Origin: Methylococcaceae bacterium
GTDB taxonomy: Bacteria > Pseudomonadota > Gammaproteobacteria > Methylococcales > Methylomonadaceae
Assembly: GCA_013140465.1 (NCBI GenBank)
Contig: JABFST010000332.1
Coordinates: 1 to 10,394 of the forward strand
Direction: 5' to 3'
Length of the DNA: 10,394 bases
The position numbers were made by a program, and so were the translations under genes. This document shows, piece by piece, positions 1-5,981 of the stretch (position 1 is its first letter; each line of letters starts with the position of its first letter). The notes under the pieces were generated by a model. That model saw nothing but the letters and a program-made list of their open reading frames with translations. It did not search any database and was not told where the DNA came from.

Positions 1-5
1 CGTAG

Positions 6-51
6 GCTGAGCGGAGTCGAAGCCGGTTTGTTCGCTTCGACTCCGCTCAGC
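6..51. repeat. Palindromic intergenic repeat (18-bp perfect inverted repeat)
   Basis: Positions 6-23 are the exact reverse complement of 34-51, separated by a 10-nt loop (24-33), so this stretch can form a long perfect hairpin. The arm sequence (gctgagcggagtcgaagc) is of a kind found as a dispersed palindromic repeat in many bacterial genomes; that is from memory, not a search. No coding sequence overlaps it. It lies at the window edge, so the element may extend further left. Confidence 0.8.
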
Positions 52-102
52 GAACGGCTGTTCCGCTCAGCGAACGGCTGTTCCGCTCAGCGAACGGCTG
101 TT
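43..102. repeat. Three tandem copies of a 20-bp unit
   Basis: The unit ccgctcagcgaacggctgtt occurs three times without mismatch, at 43-62, 63-82 and 83-102. The first 9 bp of copy one lie within the right arm of the adjacent inverted repeat, so the array looks like amplification of one half of that palindrome. There are no spacers between copies, so it is not a CRISPR array. Confidence 0.9.
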
Positions 103-326
103 GTGTCCCGGATGCTGAATAGTTACGCTAAAGATTAAGCCCTAACCACGGCTTGATGGTTATTGGCATACGAGACGTGAAAGAACTAACGTAAGCTTGC
201 TCATCGGAGTGAAAAAACATGTTTTTTCACTCCAGTCCCATACGCCTTACAACCCCTACACAGCCATTGTATAGCGTAACAGGCTTTTTGCTAATCACTT
301 TTGTACATGTTTTGTTCATATATTAT
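103..326. other. Gene-free stretch with small inverted repeats
   Basis: I see no convincing coding region here. The stretch holds a short hairpin (taacca 143-148 with tggtta 157-162) and the 28-bp palindrome listed separately. The right end becomes AT-rich just before the promoter at 327. Nothing else is recognisable. Confidence 0.6.
206..233. repeat. Perfect 28-bp palindrome
   Basis: Positions 206-219 and 220-233 are exact reverse complements with no spacer; the arm is ggagtgaaaaaaca. As RNA it would fold with a small central loop and a run of six A-U pairs. It could be a hairpin terminator of a gene left of the window, a protein-binding operator, or a mobile repeat. The T-run lies inside the stem instead of after it, so it is not a classical intrinsic terminator. 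Confidence 0.8.
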
Positions 327-355
327 TTGACAACATGACATCTGACGAGTAAGTT
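327..355 (+). promoter_or_regulatory. Sigma-70 type promoter for leader RNA / 508 gene
   Basis: A perfect -35 box TTGACA (327-332) is followed by a 17-nt spacer and TAAGTT (350-355) as a weaker -10 box. Transcription would start near 362, exactly where the first stem of the structured RNA begins. The fit between predicted start and RNA fold strengthens the call. It is the only good promoter seen upstream of the gene at 508. Confidence 0.55.
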
Positions 356-361
356 ACTCAT

Positions 362-492
362 TAAGATTTTTTTAACTCTTGCAGTGGAAAATCTTGGTAA
401 CTGTTTCTAGCCTTCAGCCCCTTGGGGCTTAAGCCTAAATCACCGTCCTCCTCTATAAGCCCTCCTTGGATGATTAAGGAGGGTCTTTTTTT
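362..492 (+). ncRNA. Candidate small RNA or attenuating 5' leader, about 130 nt
   Basis: Three hairpins follow the promoter. The 5' stem pairs 363-370 (aagatttt) with 388-395 (aaaatctt). The middle hairpin at 416-429 is a GC stem closed by a CUUG-type tetraloop (agcccc/ggggct). The last is the intrinsic terminator at 460-492. No open reading frame of useful length fills the region. I do not recognise a named RNA family; it does not look like 6S, tmRNA, Spot 42 or a CsrB-type RNA. Because the next gene starts 15 nt after the terminator, an attenuator or riboswitch leader is as likely as a free sRNA. Exact ends are inferred from promoter spacing and the T-run. Confidence 0.5.
460..492 (+). terminator. 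Strong intrinsic terminator / possible attenuator
   Basis: A perfect 8-bp stem CCCTCCTT (460-467) / AAGGAGGG (476-483) with an 8-nt loop is followed by TC and seven T residues (486-492). It lies directly upstream of the ATG at 508, so any transcript from the 327-355 promoter must read through it to express that gene. Confidence 0.85.
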
Positions 493-507
493 CTGATAGG
501 CAAGCCG

Positions 508-936
508 ATGAACAACAAAACTTTTAACGGCATTAAATTTGTCATCGAAGTTAATTTCTATATTTCTGTCATTGTCTTATTAATGGGCAGTTTGCTCTCA
601 GGCATAGACGGTTATTCCTTGTTTGAATTTAATGAAGACCTGTACGGCGCGTTGGATAACAACCTGCGCATGATTATGTTTTATCTGGCGATGACTGAGT
701 TGGTGGTACTGACTTTTTGCTATGCCAGAAAAGCCTATCACCTGATGATTCCGGTGGGCTTTTTTCTGATTTTAATGATAGGCTCAATGGAGTTTTATGG
801 CGACATCAACAGCATCGCCATTGATGAAAATTTTCCTTGGTTTTTTCTGTATACGGGCGCTTCGCATATTTTGTTTGGCGTGTTTGCGGGCATCCCCAGA
901 AACGGCACGAATGCCGCGAATGGCTCATCAGCTTAA
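508..936 (+). CDS. Small four-helix membrane protein, unknown function
   Basis: This 142-residue protein is not one I recognise. Four hydrophobic stretches are visible at about residues 15-33, 54-72, 78-95 and 110-127, with a charged loop between the first and second (about 34-53, rich in D, E and N) and a short hydrophilic tail, which points to an inner-membrane protein. No catalytic or metal-binding motif stands out. The ATG at 508 is the first in the frame and has only a weak ribosome-binding site (gatagg). It sits 15 nt beyond a strong terminator, so its expression probably depends on read-through or antitermination. The lipocalin gene follows 72 nt downstream on the same strand with no clear promoter between them, so the two may be co-transcribed. 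Confidence 0.7.
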   Translation: MNNKTFNGIKFVIEVNFYISVIVLLMGSLLSGIDGYSLFEFNEDLYGALDNNLRMIMFYLAMTELVVLTFCYARKAYHLMIPVGFFLILMIGSMEFYGDINSIAIDENFPWFFLYTGASHILFGVFAGIPRNGTNAANGSSA

Positions 937-1008
937 CAATCCAGATAACATGGCTGCTCTCAGTTTATGTTAGGATGGCTACACCTGCCCACTTACCCTG
1001 CTTTTATC

Positions 1009-1530
1009 ATGAAATATTTATTTTATTGTTTTGCCCTACTGTGTTGCCTGCTCACGGGCTGCACAGGCATACCCAAAGGTATCACCGCTGTTGAAGGTTT
1101 TGATGCACAGCGTTATTTGGGGACATGGTACGAAATTGCCCGCTTAGACCACCGCTTTGAACGCGGCTTAAGCAATATTTCGGCAACCTATTCCATGCGA
1201 CAAGATGGCGGACTTAAGGTGTTAAATAAAGGTTGGAATATTGCAGACAGTAAATGGAAGGAGGCGGAAGGCAAAGCGTATTTTGTCGGCAGCCCCAGCA
1301 CTGGGCAGCTTAAGGTATCGTTCTTCGGGCCGTTTTATGGCGGCTACACAATTTTTGAATTGGATAAAAAAGACTATGCTTATGCAATGGTAACAGGACC
1401 TGACAAATCCTATTTCTGGCTATTGTCGCGCACTAAACACTTGCCGCCAGCCACCTTAGCGCGTTTGCTGGAACGGGCCAAACAGCTGGGTTTTGCGACC
1501 GACGATCTGATTTTTGTCAAACAAGAGTAA
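1009..1530 (+). CDS. blc: Outer-membrane lipocalin lipoprotein Blc
   Basis: Bacterial lipocalins of the Blc family are outer-membrane lipoproteins that bind fatty acids or lysophospholipids and are linked to envelope stress in E. coli. From the ATG at 1009 the protein has 173 residues and starts with a lipoprotein signal peptide ending in lipobox LLTGC, with the lipidated Cys at residue 18 and Thr at +2, which fits outer-membrane sorting. The mature part carries the lipocalin GTWYEIAR motif, then DHRFERGL, and the block VSFFGPFYGGY typical of Blc, ending with the WLLSR strand. An in-frame ATG at 967 would add 14 residues before the signal peptide; I prefer 1009 because it gives a normal signal sequence, although neither start has a good ribosome-binding site. 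Its stop is 5 bp from the end of the interrupted VanZ gene on the opposite strand. Confidence 0.93.
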   Translation: MKYLFYCFALLCCLLTGCTGIPKGITAVEGFDAQRYLGTWYEIARLDHRFERGLSNISATYSMRQDGGLKVLNKGWNIADSKWKEAEGKAYFVGSPSTGQLKVSFFGPFYGGYTIFELDKKDYAYAMVTGPDKSYFWLLSRTKHLPPATLARLLERAKQLGFATDDLIFVKQE

Positions 1531-1535
1531 GCCAC

Positions 1536-1934
1536 TTAGGCTGCATTAATCGGACGCTTACGCACCCTAGAGGCTAGCAGCCAAACACACCAATACATAA
1601 CCACACCTAGTGCGCTGCCGATACTATTAGACAGCGCATCCTGATATGAAAATTACCGATTTGCCGTAAACCATAGCTGGCAATATTCAACCAATATGCC
1701 TAACGAAGTACACGATAACAACACCGCTAGCGAGGTCAAACCCCGCCGTGGGTCTTGCCTGTTGGCAAACAATAAGAAGCTGGACAACAGGCTATAAGCC
1801 AATGCGTGGTCTATCTTATCCCAACTGACTTTGCCAAAGGCGGAGCCTGAATCGGGATGCAGCCACGGGTTTAAGCTAAAGAACAGCAAAACCAATAGAT
1901 AAGCCAATAAGACTAAAGCGGTTTTTAAAGTCAT
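1536..1934 (-). pseudogene. VanZ-family membrane protein gene interrupted by an in-frame TAA
   Basis: Reading from the ATG at 1934 on the minus strand, 93 codons encode a VanZ-like protein: an N-terminal hydrophobic helix, then DKIDHALAYSLL, a further hydrophobic segment and GILVEYCQLWFTANR. A TAA stop (1655-1653) follows. Beyond it the same frame stays open for 38 codons to a TAA at 1538-1536, and that stretch reads YQDALSNSIGSALG plus a membrane helix and a basic tail, the usual VanZ ending (conserved Arg, then D-A-x-x-N-x-x-G). The intact protein would be about 132 residues. The stop probably replaces a sense codon such as CAA. VanZ-family proteins are small membrane proteins of mostly unknown role; one member gives low-level teicoplanin resistance. 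A sequencing error is possible. No strong ribosome-binding site precedes the ATG. Confidence 0.8.
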
Positions 1935-2073
1935 GAGTACACGGGGAAGTTGTTGAAAAATTCTTGAAAACCCATACCTTGCAGTTTTAGGCGGGTGTCG
2001 TAAAAGCTAAATGATTGATCTACATTACCGTGCTTTCATGTCAACTTGATAACGGTAACTTGTTATTAGCAGC
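1935..2073. other. Gene-free left half of the VanZ-uvrD gap
   Basis: Together with 2194-2276 this flanks the cloverleaf element in a gap of 342 bp. I see no coding region, no convincing promoter for the VanZ-like gene on the minus strand, and no RNA gene. It is moderately AT-rich. Confidence 0.5.
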
Positions 2074-2193
2074 GTAGGCCGGAATAAGACCGTTTGAACG
2101 CGAGTGAAAACGGTCGTTTCCGGCACACAGCAGCCACGAGCTGCCGGAAACGCCGCCTTTCGCTAACGCTCAAAGCGGCTTATTCCGGCCTAC
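2074..2193. repeat. 120-bp palindromic element with cloverleaf fold (REP/BIME-like)
   Basis: The ends are perfect 15-bp inverted repeats: gtaggccggaataag at 2074-2088 and its reverse complement at 2179-2193. Inside are three further hairpins: 2088-2095 with 2108-2115, 2115-2125 with 2142-2152 (11 bp, perfect), and 2152-2156 with 2175-2179, extended by ttt/aaa. The arms abut almost without gaps, so the whole element folds as a four-way junction. The terminal motif ccggcctac resembles the end of enterobacterial REP units. It probably belongs to a dispersed, non-coding repeat family. It contains no gene, and no transposase is visible near it. Confidence 0.75.
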
Positions 2194-2200
2194 AAGGCTA

Positions 2201-2237
2201 GGCAGGTTTTATAAACCTCGCAGGTCTTTATCCTGCC
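2201..2237. repeat. Small nested inverted repeat beside the cloverleaf element
   Basis: Outer arms ggcagg (2201-2206) and cctgcc (2232-2237) enclose a hairpin of aggttt (2204-2209) with aaacct (2213-2218), followed by acct-cgc-aggt. Motifs of the aaacctcgcaggt type recur in intergenic regions of many bacteria. It may be a separate repeat family or a weak terminator for uvrD, but it has no T-run. Confidence 0.5.
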
Positions 2238-2261
2238 GCTCATGAGAAATGACTGATAACG

Positions 2262-2275
2262 GGGTTACACAACCC
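2262..2275 (-). terminator. Weak hairpin directly after the uvrD stop
   Basis: On the minus strand gggtt-gtgt-aaccc forms a 5-bp hairpin starting one base after the uvrD TAG. No run of T follows, so it is at best a weak or factor-assisted terminator. Confidence 0.3.
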
Positions 2276-2276
2276 G

Positions 2277-4448
2277 CTACAACACCGTCAGCTGCGCATA
2301 AGCTAGCATCAGCCATTTGACGCCCACTTGCTTAAAGTTTATTTGCACACGTTCATTGCTGCCCTCACCTTCCACTTGCAAGATCACGCCCTCGCCAAAT
2401 TTGGCATGGCCTACCCGCTGCCCAAGCTGATAACGGCCTACCATCGGCAAACCTGTCGCAGTGGGCTTCACCGCCACGGCTGTGACAGGGCGGCTGATAG
2501 TCGCACGCAAACGGACTTCTTGTATGTTTTCGCTAGGCAATTCGCGTAAAAACCGTGACGGCCTAGGATAGGTTTCGCGCCCATATAGGCGTCGGGATTC
2601 GGCATAGCACAAATAGAGTTGTTGCTGGGCACGCGTCAGGCCCACATAGCATAAGCGCCGCTCTTCTTCTAGCCGTCCTGCGTCATCAACCGATTGTTGC
2701 GAAGGGAACAGCCCTTCTTCCATACCTACGAGAAAAACGACCTTAAACTCCAAGCCTTTCGCGCTATGCAAGGTCATCAGCTGCACACAATCGGTCACGT
2801 CGTCGGCTTGGCTGTCGCCCGCCTCCAGTGCGGCATTGGTCAAAAACAGGTCTAGCTCCCCTAAGCGTTCTTCATTGTCAGGGTCAAAGCTAAACTGGCG
2901 TGCGGCATTGACCAATTCTTCCAAGTTTTCGACTTTTTCTTCGCCTTTGTCGGCCTTGTCTTTTTTGTACATGTCCAGCAAGCCGCTGGCTTCCAACACC
3001 CGCGTGACTTTCTCATACAGGGCCAGGCTGCCGGTATCTTGCTCCAATTGTTTGATTAAGCGCAAAAAACCCACTAGGGCATTGGAGGCACGCACACTGA
3101 GCGTGTGTTGCCCAATCAAAGCACTGGCTGCACCCCATAAGGACAGGTTTTGGTCACGCGCGATGACCCGCAGCTCATCTAGGGTTTTTGCGCCTATACC
3201 GCGTGTGGGCGTGTTAATCACGCGTTCAAATGAGGCGTCGTCATCGCGGTTGGACATCAGCCGCAAATACGCCAAGGCATTTTTGATTTCGGCACGGTCA
3301 AAAAAGCGTAGGCCGCCATAAACCCGATAGGGCGTGGCGGTCGCCATGAGCTTTTCTTCAAATTGGCGGGATTGCGCATTAGAGCGGTAAAGTATCGCCA
3401 AATCACTGCGCAAACCGCCTTCGCTGACCCAAGCCCGAATGCGCTCGACGACAAAATACGCCTCGTCTTGTTCATTAAAAGCCGCATACAGGGAAATATT
3501 GTCGCCATCGCCCGCATCGGTCCATAGTTCTTTGCCCATGCGCCCGACATTATTGGCTATCAAATGGTTGGCGGCTTTGAGTATTGCGCCCGTAGAGCGG
3601 TAGTTTTGTTCCAGTTTGATGATGCCGTGGTTGGGGTAGTCTTTTTGAAAACGGTAGATATTTTCAATTTTTGCCCCTCGCCAGCCATAGATGGATTGGT
3701 CGTCATCACCCACCACAAACAGATTGTCTTTGCCGTCGGTCAGCAAGCGCAGCCAAGCATATTGAATCGTGTTGGTATCCTGAAATTCGTCCACATGCAC
3801 ATGCCGGAACCGCTGCCGATAAAACTCCAGCACATCGGGATTATCGCGCAGCAATTCGTGCGCCCTTAACAGCAATTCGGCAAAATCGACCAAACCCGAA
3901 CGCTGGCATAAGGCTTCATAGGCCATATAAACGCGCAACATTTGCCGCTGGTATAGGTCGTCGGTTTCCATACTGTGCTTGGCGCGTATGCCTTCGTCTT
4001 TTTGCGCATTGATATACCATTGCACTTCCCTAGGCGGCCATTTGCTGTCATCAAGGTTTAGCGTCACCAACAGCCGTTTGATCAGCCTAAGCTGGTCGCC
4101 GCTATCCATCACCTGAAAACTATCGGGCAATTGCGCTTGAGCCGCGTGCCGCCTTAACAAACGATGGGCAATACCGTGAAAAGTGCCTATCCATAGGCTT
4201 TGCGTCGGCATGTCCAGCAAGTTTTCAATACGCCCGCGCATTTCTTTGGCGGCTTTATTGGTAAAAGTCACCGCCAAAATGCTGTGTGCAGGGATGTTGT
4301 GCACCCGAATTTGCCAAGCGATGCGGTGAACCAACACGCGCGTCTTGCCGCTGCCCGCCCCTGCCAAAATTAACATGGCTTGTGGGGGTGCGGTAACAGC
4401 TTGCCGTTGGGCGGTGTTGAGGGAATCAAGTATAGGGCTAATATCCAT
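2277..4448 (-). CDS. uvrD: DNA helicase II UvrD
   Basis: UvrD is a 3'-5' superfamily 1 helicase that removes the excised oligonucleotide in nucleotide excision repair and unwinds DNA in mismatch repair. The 723 residues match the family length (about 720). Visible motifs in order: Q motif around N11-Q14, Walker A AGAGSGKT (29-36), motif Ia TFTNKAAKEM (61-70), the DExx box VDEFQD (219-224), motif III GDDDQSIYGWRGA (247-259), motif IV QNYRST, then LHSAKGLEF and the motif VI region YVGLTRAQ. The C-terminal GQRVGHAKFGEGVI segment is the tudor-like tail that contacts RNA polymerase in UvrD/PcrA. The distinction from Rep rests on this tail and on length. The gene stands alone, divergent from the DUF2892 gene across a 113-bp shared intergenic region. 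No strong Shine-Dalgarno sequence precedes the ATG. Confidence 0.97.
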   Translation of the reverse strand: MDISPILDSLNTAQRQAVTAPPQAMLILAGAGSGKTRVLVHRIAWQIRVHNIPAHSILAVTFTNKAAKEMRGRIENLLDMPTQSLWIGTFHGIAHRLLRRHAAQAQLPDSFQVMDSGDQLRLIKRLLVTLNLDDSKWPPREVQWYINAQKDEGIRAKHSMETDDLYQRQMLRVYMAYEALCQRSGLVDFAELLLRAHELLRDNPDVLEFYRQRFRHVHVDEFQDTNTIQYAWLRLLTDGKDNLFVVGDDDQSIYGWRGAKIENIYRFQKDYPNHGIIKLEQNYRSTGAILKAANHLIANNVGRMGKELWTDAGDGDNISLYAAFNEQDEAYFVVERIRAWVSEGGLRSDLAILYRSNAQSRQFEEKLMATATPYRVYGGLRFFDRAEIKNALAYLRLMSNRDDDASFERVINTPTRGIGAKTLDELRVIARDQNLSLWGAASALIGQHTLSVRASNALVGFLRLIKQLEQDTGSLALYEKVTRVLEASGLLDMYKKDKADKGEEKVENLEELVNAARQFSFDPDNEERLGELDLFLTNAALEAGDSQADDVTDCVQLMTLHSAKGLEFKVVFLVGMEEGLFPSQQSVDDAGRLEEERRLCYVGLTRAQQQLYLCYAESRRLYGRETYPRPSRFLRELPSENIQEVRLRATISRPVTAVAVKPTATGLPMVGRYQLGQRVGHAKFGEGVILQVEGEGSNERVQINFKQVGVKWLMLAYAQLTVL

Positions 4449-4462
4449 TATGGTTTTATCGC

Positions 4463-4490
4463 TTGCACATTTTGTAGAGCTGTGTATATT
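4463..4490 (+). promoter_or_regulatory. Candidate promoter for the DUF2892 gene
   Basis: TTGCAC (4463-4468), a 16-nt spacer and TATATT (4485-4490) form a plausible sigma-70 promoter on the plus strand. The start would lie near 4497, giving a leader of about 65 nt before the ATG at 4562. The region is shared with the divergent uvrD start. Confidence 0.4.
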
Positions 4491-4561
4491 GCATCAGTTC
4501 TGTTTAGTTTGCAGACCATCGCACTTTTAAAATAAAAACAACGACACAGCTGAGGATTAAG

Positions 4562-4792
4562 ATGAGTTTTGATTATAAGCGTTTGATTAAGTTTGAACAC
4601 AATGTGGGCGAGCAAGAAAAGAAATACCGTTTGTATGGTGGCGCGGGGCTGATAGCCATCTCCATCTTTACTGCGTCCATTCCCGCATTATTGATAGGCA
4701 TGGTTTTGGTCGCGACGGGCTTTTCAGGTTGGTGTCCGGTTTATTCGGGATATAACAAAAACACTTGCGCCACAGGCACAGGCGAAAGTTAA
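4562..4792 (+). CDS. DUF2892 (YgaP-like transmembrane domain) protein
   Basis: The 76-residue protein has the hallmarks of the DUF2892 family: a short N-terminal segment with NVGEQEKKYRLYGGAGLI, two closely spaced hydrophobic helices (about residues 25-54), and the conserved end GWCPVYSGY...NTC. In YgaP of E. coli this domain anchors a rhodanese in the inner membrane; stand-alone copies like this one have no assigned function. The two cysteines (in WCP and NTC) are family-typical. The start is supported by TGAGGA at 4551-4556, 5 nt before the ATG. The gene is monocistronic: it diverges from uvrD and converges on fxsA. Confidence 0.88.
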   Translation: MSFDYKRLIKFEHNVGEQEKKYRLYGGAGLIAISIFTASIPALLIGMVLVATGFSGWCPVYSGYNKNTCATGTGES

Positions 4793-4799
4793 GCGGGGG

Positions 4800-4849
4800 G
4801 CGAAAGGTACAAGGCAAGCCTAGTTTAGATCACGTCTTGCACCTTTCGC
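4800..4849. terminator. Hairpin between convergent DUF2892 and fxsA genes
   Basis: Positions 4800-4813 pair with 4836-4849 over 14 bp with a single mismatch, with a 22-nt loop. The position, between the ends of two convergent genes, suggests a bidirectional terminator. Neither side has a real T-run, so termination would be inefficient or factor-assisted; it may instead be a dispersed repeat. Confidence 0.5.
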
Positions 4850-4857
4850 TTTCGCCG

Positions 4858-5298
4858 TTAATCGTCTTTACGGAACTCGCCTTCCAACACGTCTTTTGCT
4901 GCGGCGCCACGTTGCCCAAACACACTCCCCCCTGGCTGTAGCCAATGGTTTTCTAGCACATATTGCGCTATTTTTTTGCGCAATGACGGCACTAAACAGG
5001 CAAAGCCTAATATATCGGTCAAAAATCCTGGGGTCAGCAATAACGCTCCGCCCACCAAGATAATCGGGCCCTCAATCATCTCATAAGCAGGCATTACGCC
5101 CTGCGCCAAATTCGCCTGAAATTTGCGGTAAGTCGCAAAGCCTTGTTGCCTTAGCAGCCATGCACCCAAAACGGCAGTGAACACCACTAAAAAAATGGTG
5201 AAAAATGCGCCTATGATCCCCCCTACCAGCAACAGCAAGTAGATTTCTGCAAACGGCACGATTAAGACAACGACAAACAACCACTGGAAAACTTTCAT
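4858..5298 (-). CDS. fxsA: FxsA family membrane protein
   Basis: FxsA is a small inner-membrane protein; in E. coli, overproduction relieves exclusion of phage T7 by the F plasmid. Its normal role is unknown. The 146 residues show the family layout: helix 1 at about 5-25 with FAEIYLLL, helix 2 at about 27-50 ending in LGAWLLRQQG, then YEMIEGPIILVGGALLLTPGFLTDILGF, which is the family core, and a hydrophilic C-terminus. Length is close to the E. coli protein (158). The start has an AAGAGAG ribosome-binding site. It lies 164 bp downstream of folK on the same strand. That gap holds an 8-bp inverted repeat (5352-5359 with 5402-5409) and no gene, so fxsA may be separate from the folB-folK unit. 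Confidence 0.92.
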   Translation of the reverse strand: MKVFQWLFVVVLIVPFAEIYLLLLVGGIIGAFFTIFLVVFTAVLGAWLLRQQGFATYRKFQANLAQGVMPAYEMIEGPIILVGGALLLTPGFLTDILGFACLVPSLRKKIAQYVLENHWLQPGGSVFGQRGAAAKDVLEGEFRKDD

Positions 5299-5462
5299 TG
5301 ATGCTCTCTTGTTATTATTAGAATAGGCTAAAGCGACGGCTGCCGGGCTTGCGCCGATAGTACGCAGACCCTACCGCGTCTAGCCACACCAATATAAAGA
5401 GTATCGGCGTAAATTTCTAGGCGAATATCCGTAGCTTAGGCGCAAAGCGCGGGCAATCGGGC

Positions 5463-5978
5463 TTAATTGGCGATAACTGCCAGCCCGGCTAGCCAATCGG
5501 GCACGACCCGCATTTGCTTGAGTTCGGTTTTGTCGTAGCGCCGCCACAGTTCGGCATAACTCAACTGAAGGGTGGGATGGATCAAGTCGGGGGCGATTTC
5601 GGCCAACGGCTGCAAGACATACGCATAGCATTCAAAGTCTGGGCGCGGGATTTGTAAGTCAGTTTCATTGATGCGCACATCGCCGTATAGCAGCAAATCT
5701 AGGTCTAAGGTGCGCGGCGAGCATTTTTGGCAATTGCGCGTGCGCCCATTGTCCAATTCCATTTGCTTTAGCCGTTGGACGATGTCGGCAACTGGTAACG
5801 CAGAATCAAACCCCACCACTAAGTTGTAAAAATCGTCACCGTCAAACCCCACTGCCGCCGTCTGGTAGATGCCGGACAGCGTCAAAGCGCCAAATTGCTG
5901 GCCTAAGCCATTGATGCTGGCGGGAATATGCACATCTTTGTCGATGTTGCTGCCTATGCTAATGTAACCTTGCGCCAT
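5463..5978 (-). CDS. folK: HPPK, 6-hydroxymethyl-7,8-dihydropterin pyrophosphokinase
   Basis: FolK transfers pyrophosphate from ATP to 6-hydroxymethyl-7,8-dihydropterin, the step after FolB in folate synthesis, in the cytoplasm. Signature elements in the 171 residues: ISIGSNI near the N-terminus, VGFDGDDFYN (43-52), the arginine pair R79/R81, and SPRTLDLDLLLYG (87-99) with Asp92 and Asp94 as the likely Mg-binding pair (E. coli Asp95/Asp97). IPRPDFECYAYVLQPLAEIAP is the usual C-terminal block. A Cys-x-x-Cys (NCQKC) lies in the flexible loop just before the signature, where E. coli has other residues. The start is 3 nt after the folB stop, so the two genes are clearly co-transcribed and probably translationally coupled. 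Confidence 0.93.
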   Translation of the reverse strand: MAQGYISIGSNIDKDVHIPASINGLGQQFGALTLSGIYQTAAVGFDGDDFYNLVVGFDSALPVADIVQRLKQMELDNGRTRNCQKCSPRTLDLDLLLYGDVRINETDLQIPRPDFECYAYVLQPLAEIAPDLIHPTLQLSYAELWRRYDKTELKQMRVVPDWLAGLAVIAN

Positions 5979-5981
5979 CGT

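Noticed and set aside
43..102. CRISPR-like repetition
   Set aside because: The three 20-bp units are directly adjacent with no spacers, and no cas genes are present.
967..1008. Upstream ATG for blc
   Set aside because: It would put 14 residues before a well-formed lipoprotein signal peptide, and it has no better ribosome-binding site than the ATG at 1009.
837..1094. Open frame of 85 codons bridging the 508 gene and blc
   Set aside because: It overlaps both well-supported genes in another frame and its product has no recognisable features.
2047..2262. 9-bp direct repeat (tgataacgg) at 2047-2055 and 2254-2262 as a target-site duplication around the cloverleaf element
   Set aside because: The copies lie at unequal distances from the element ends (18 and 60 bp), so they are probably coincidental.
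2836..3321. 161-codon open frame antisense to uvrD, and several shorter ones across uvrD
   Set aside because: They lie entirely opposite conserved UvrD helicase motifs, are rich in Ser/Arg as expected for antisense frames, and have no family resemblance.
5380..5631. Minus-strand open frame overlapping the end of folK
   Set aside because: It runs in another frame through the conserved FolK C-terminus and shows no family features.
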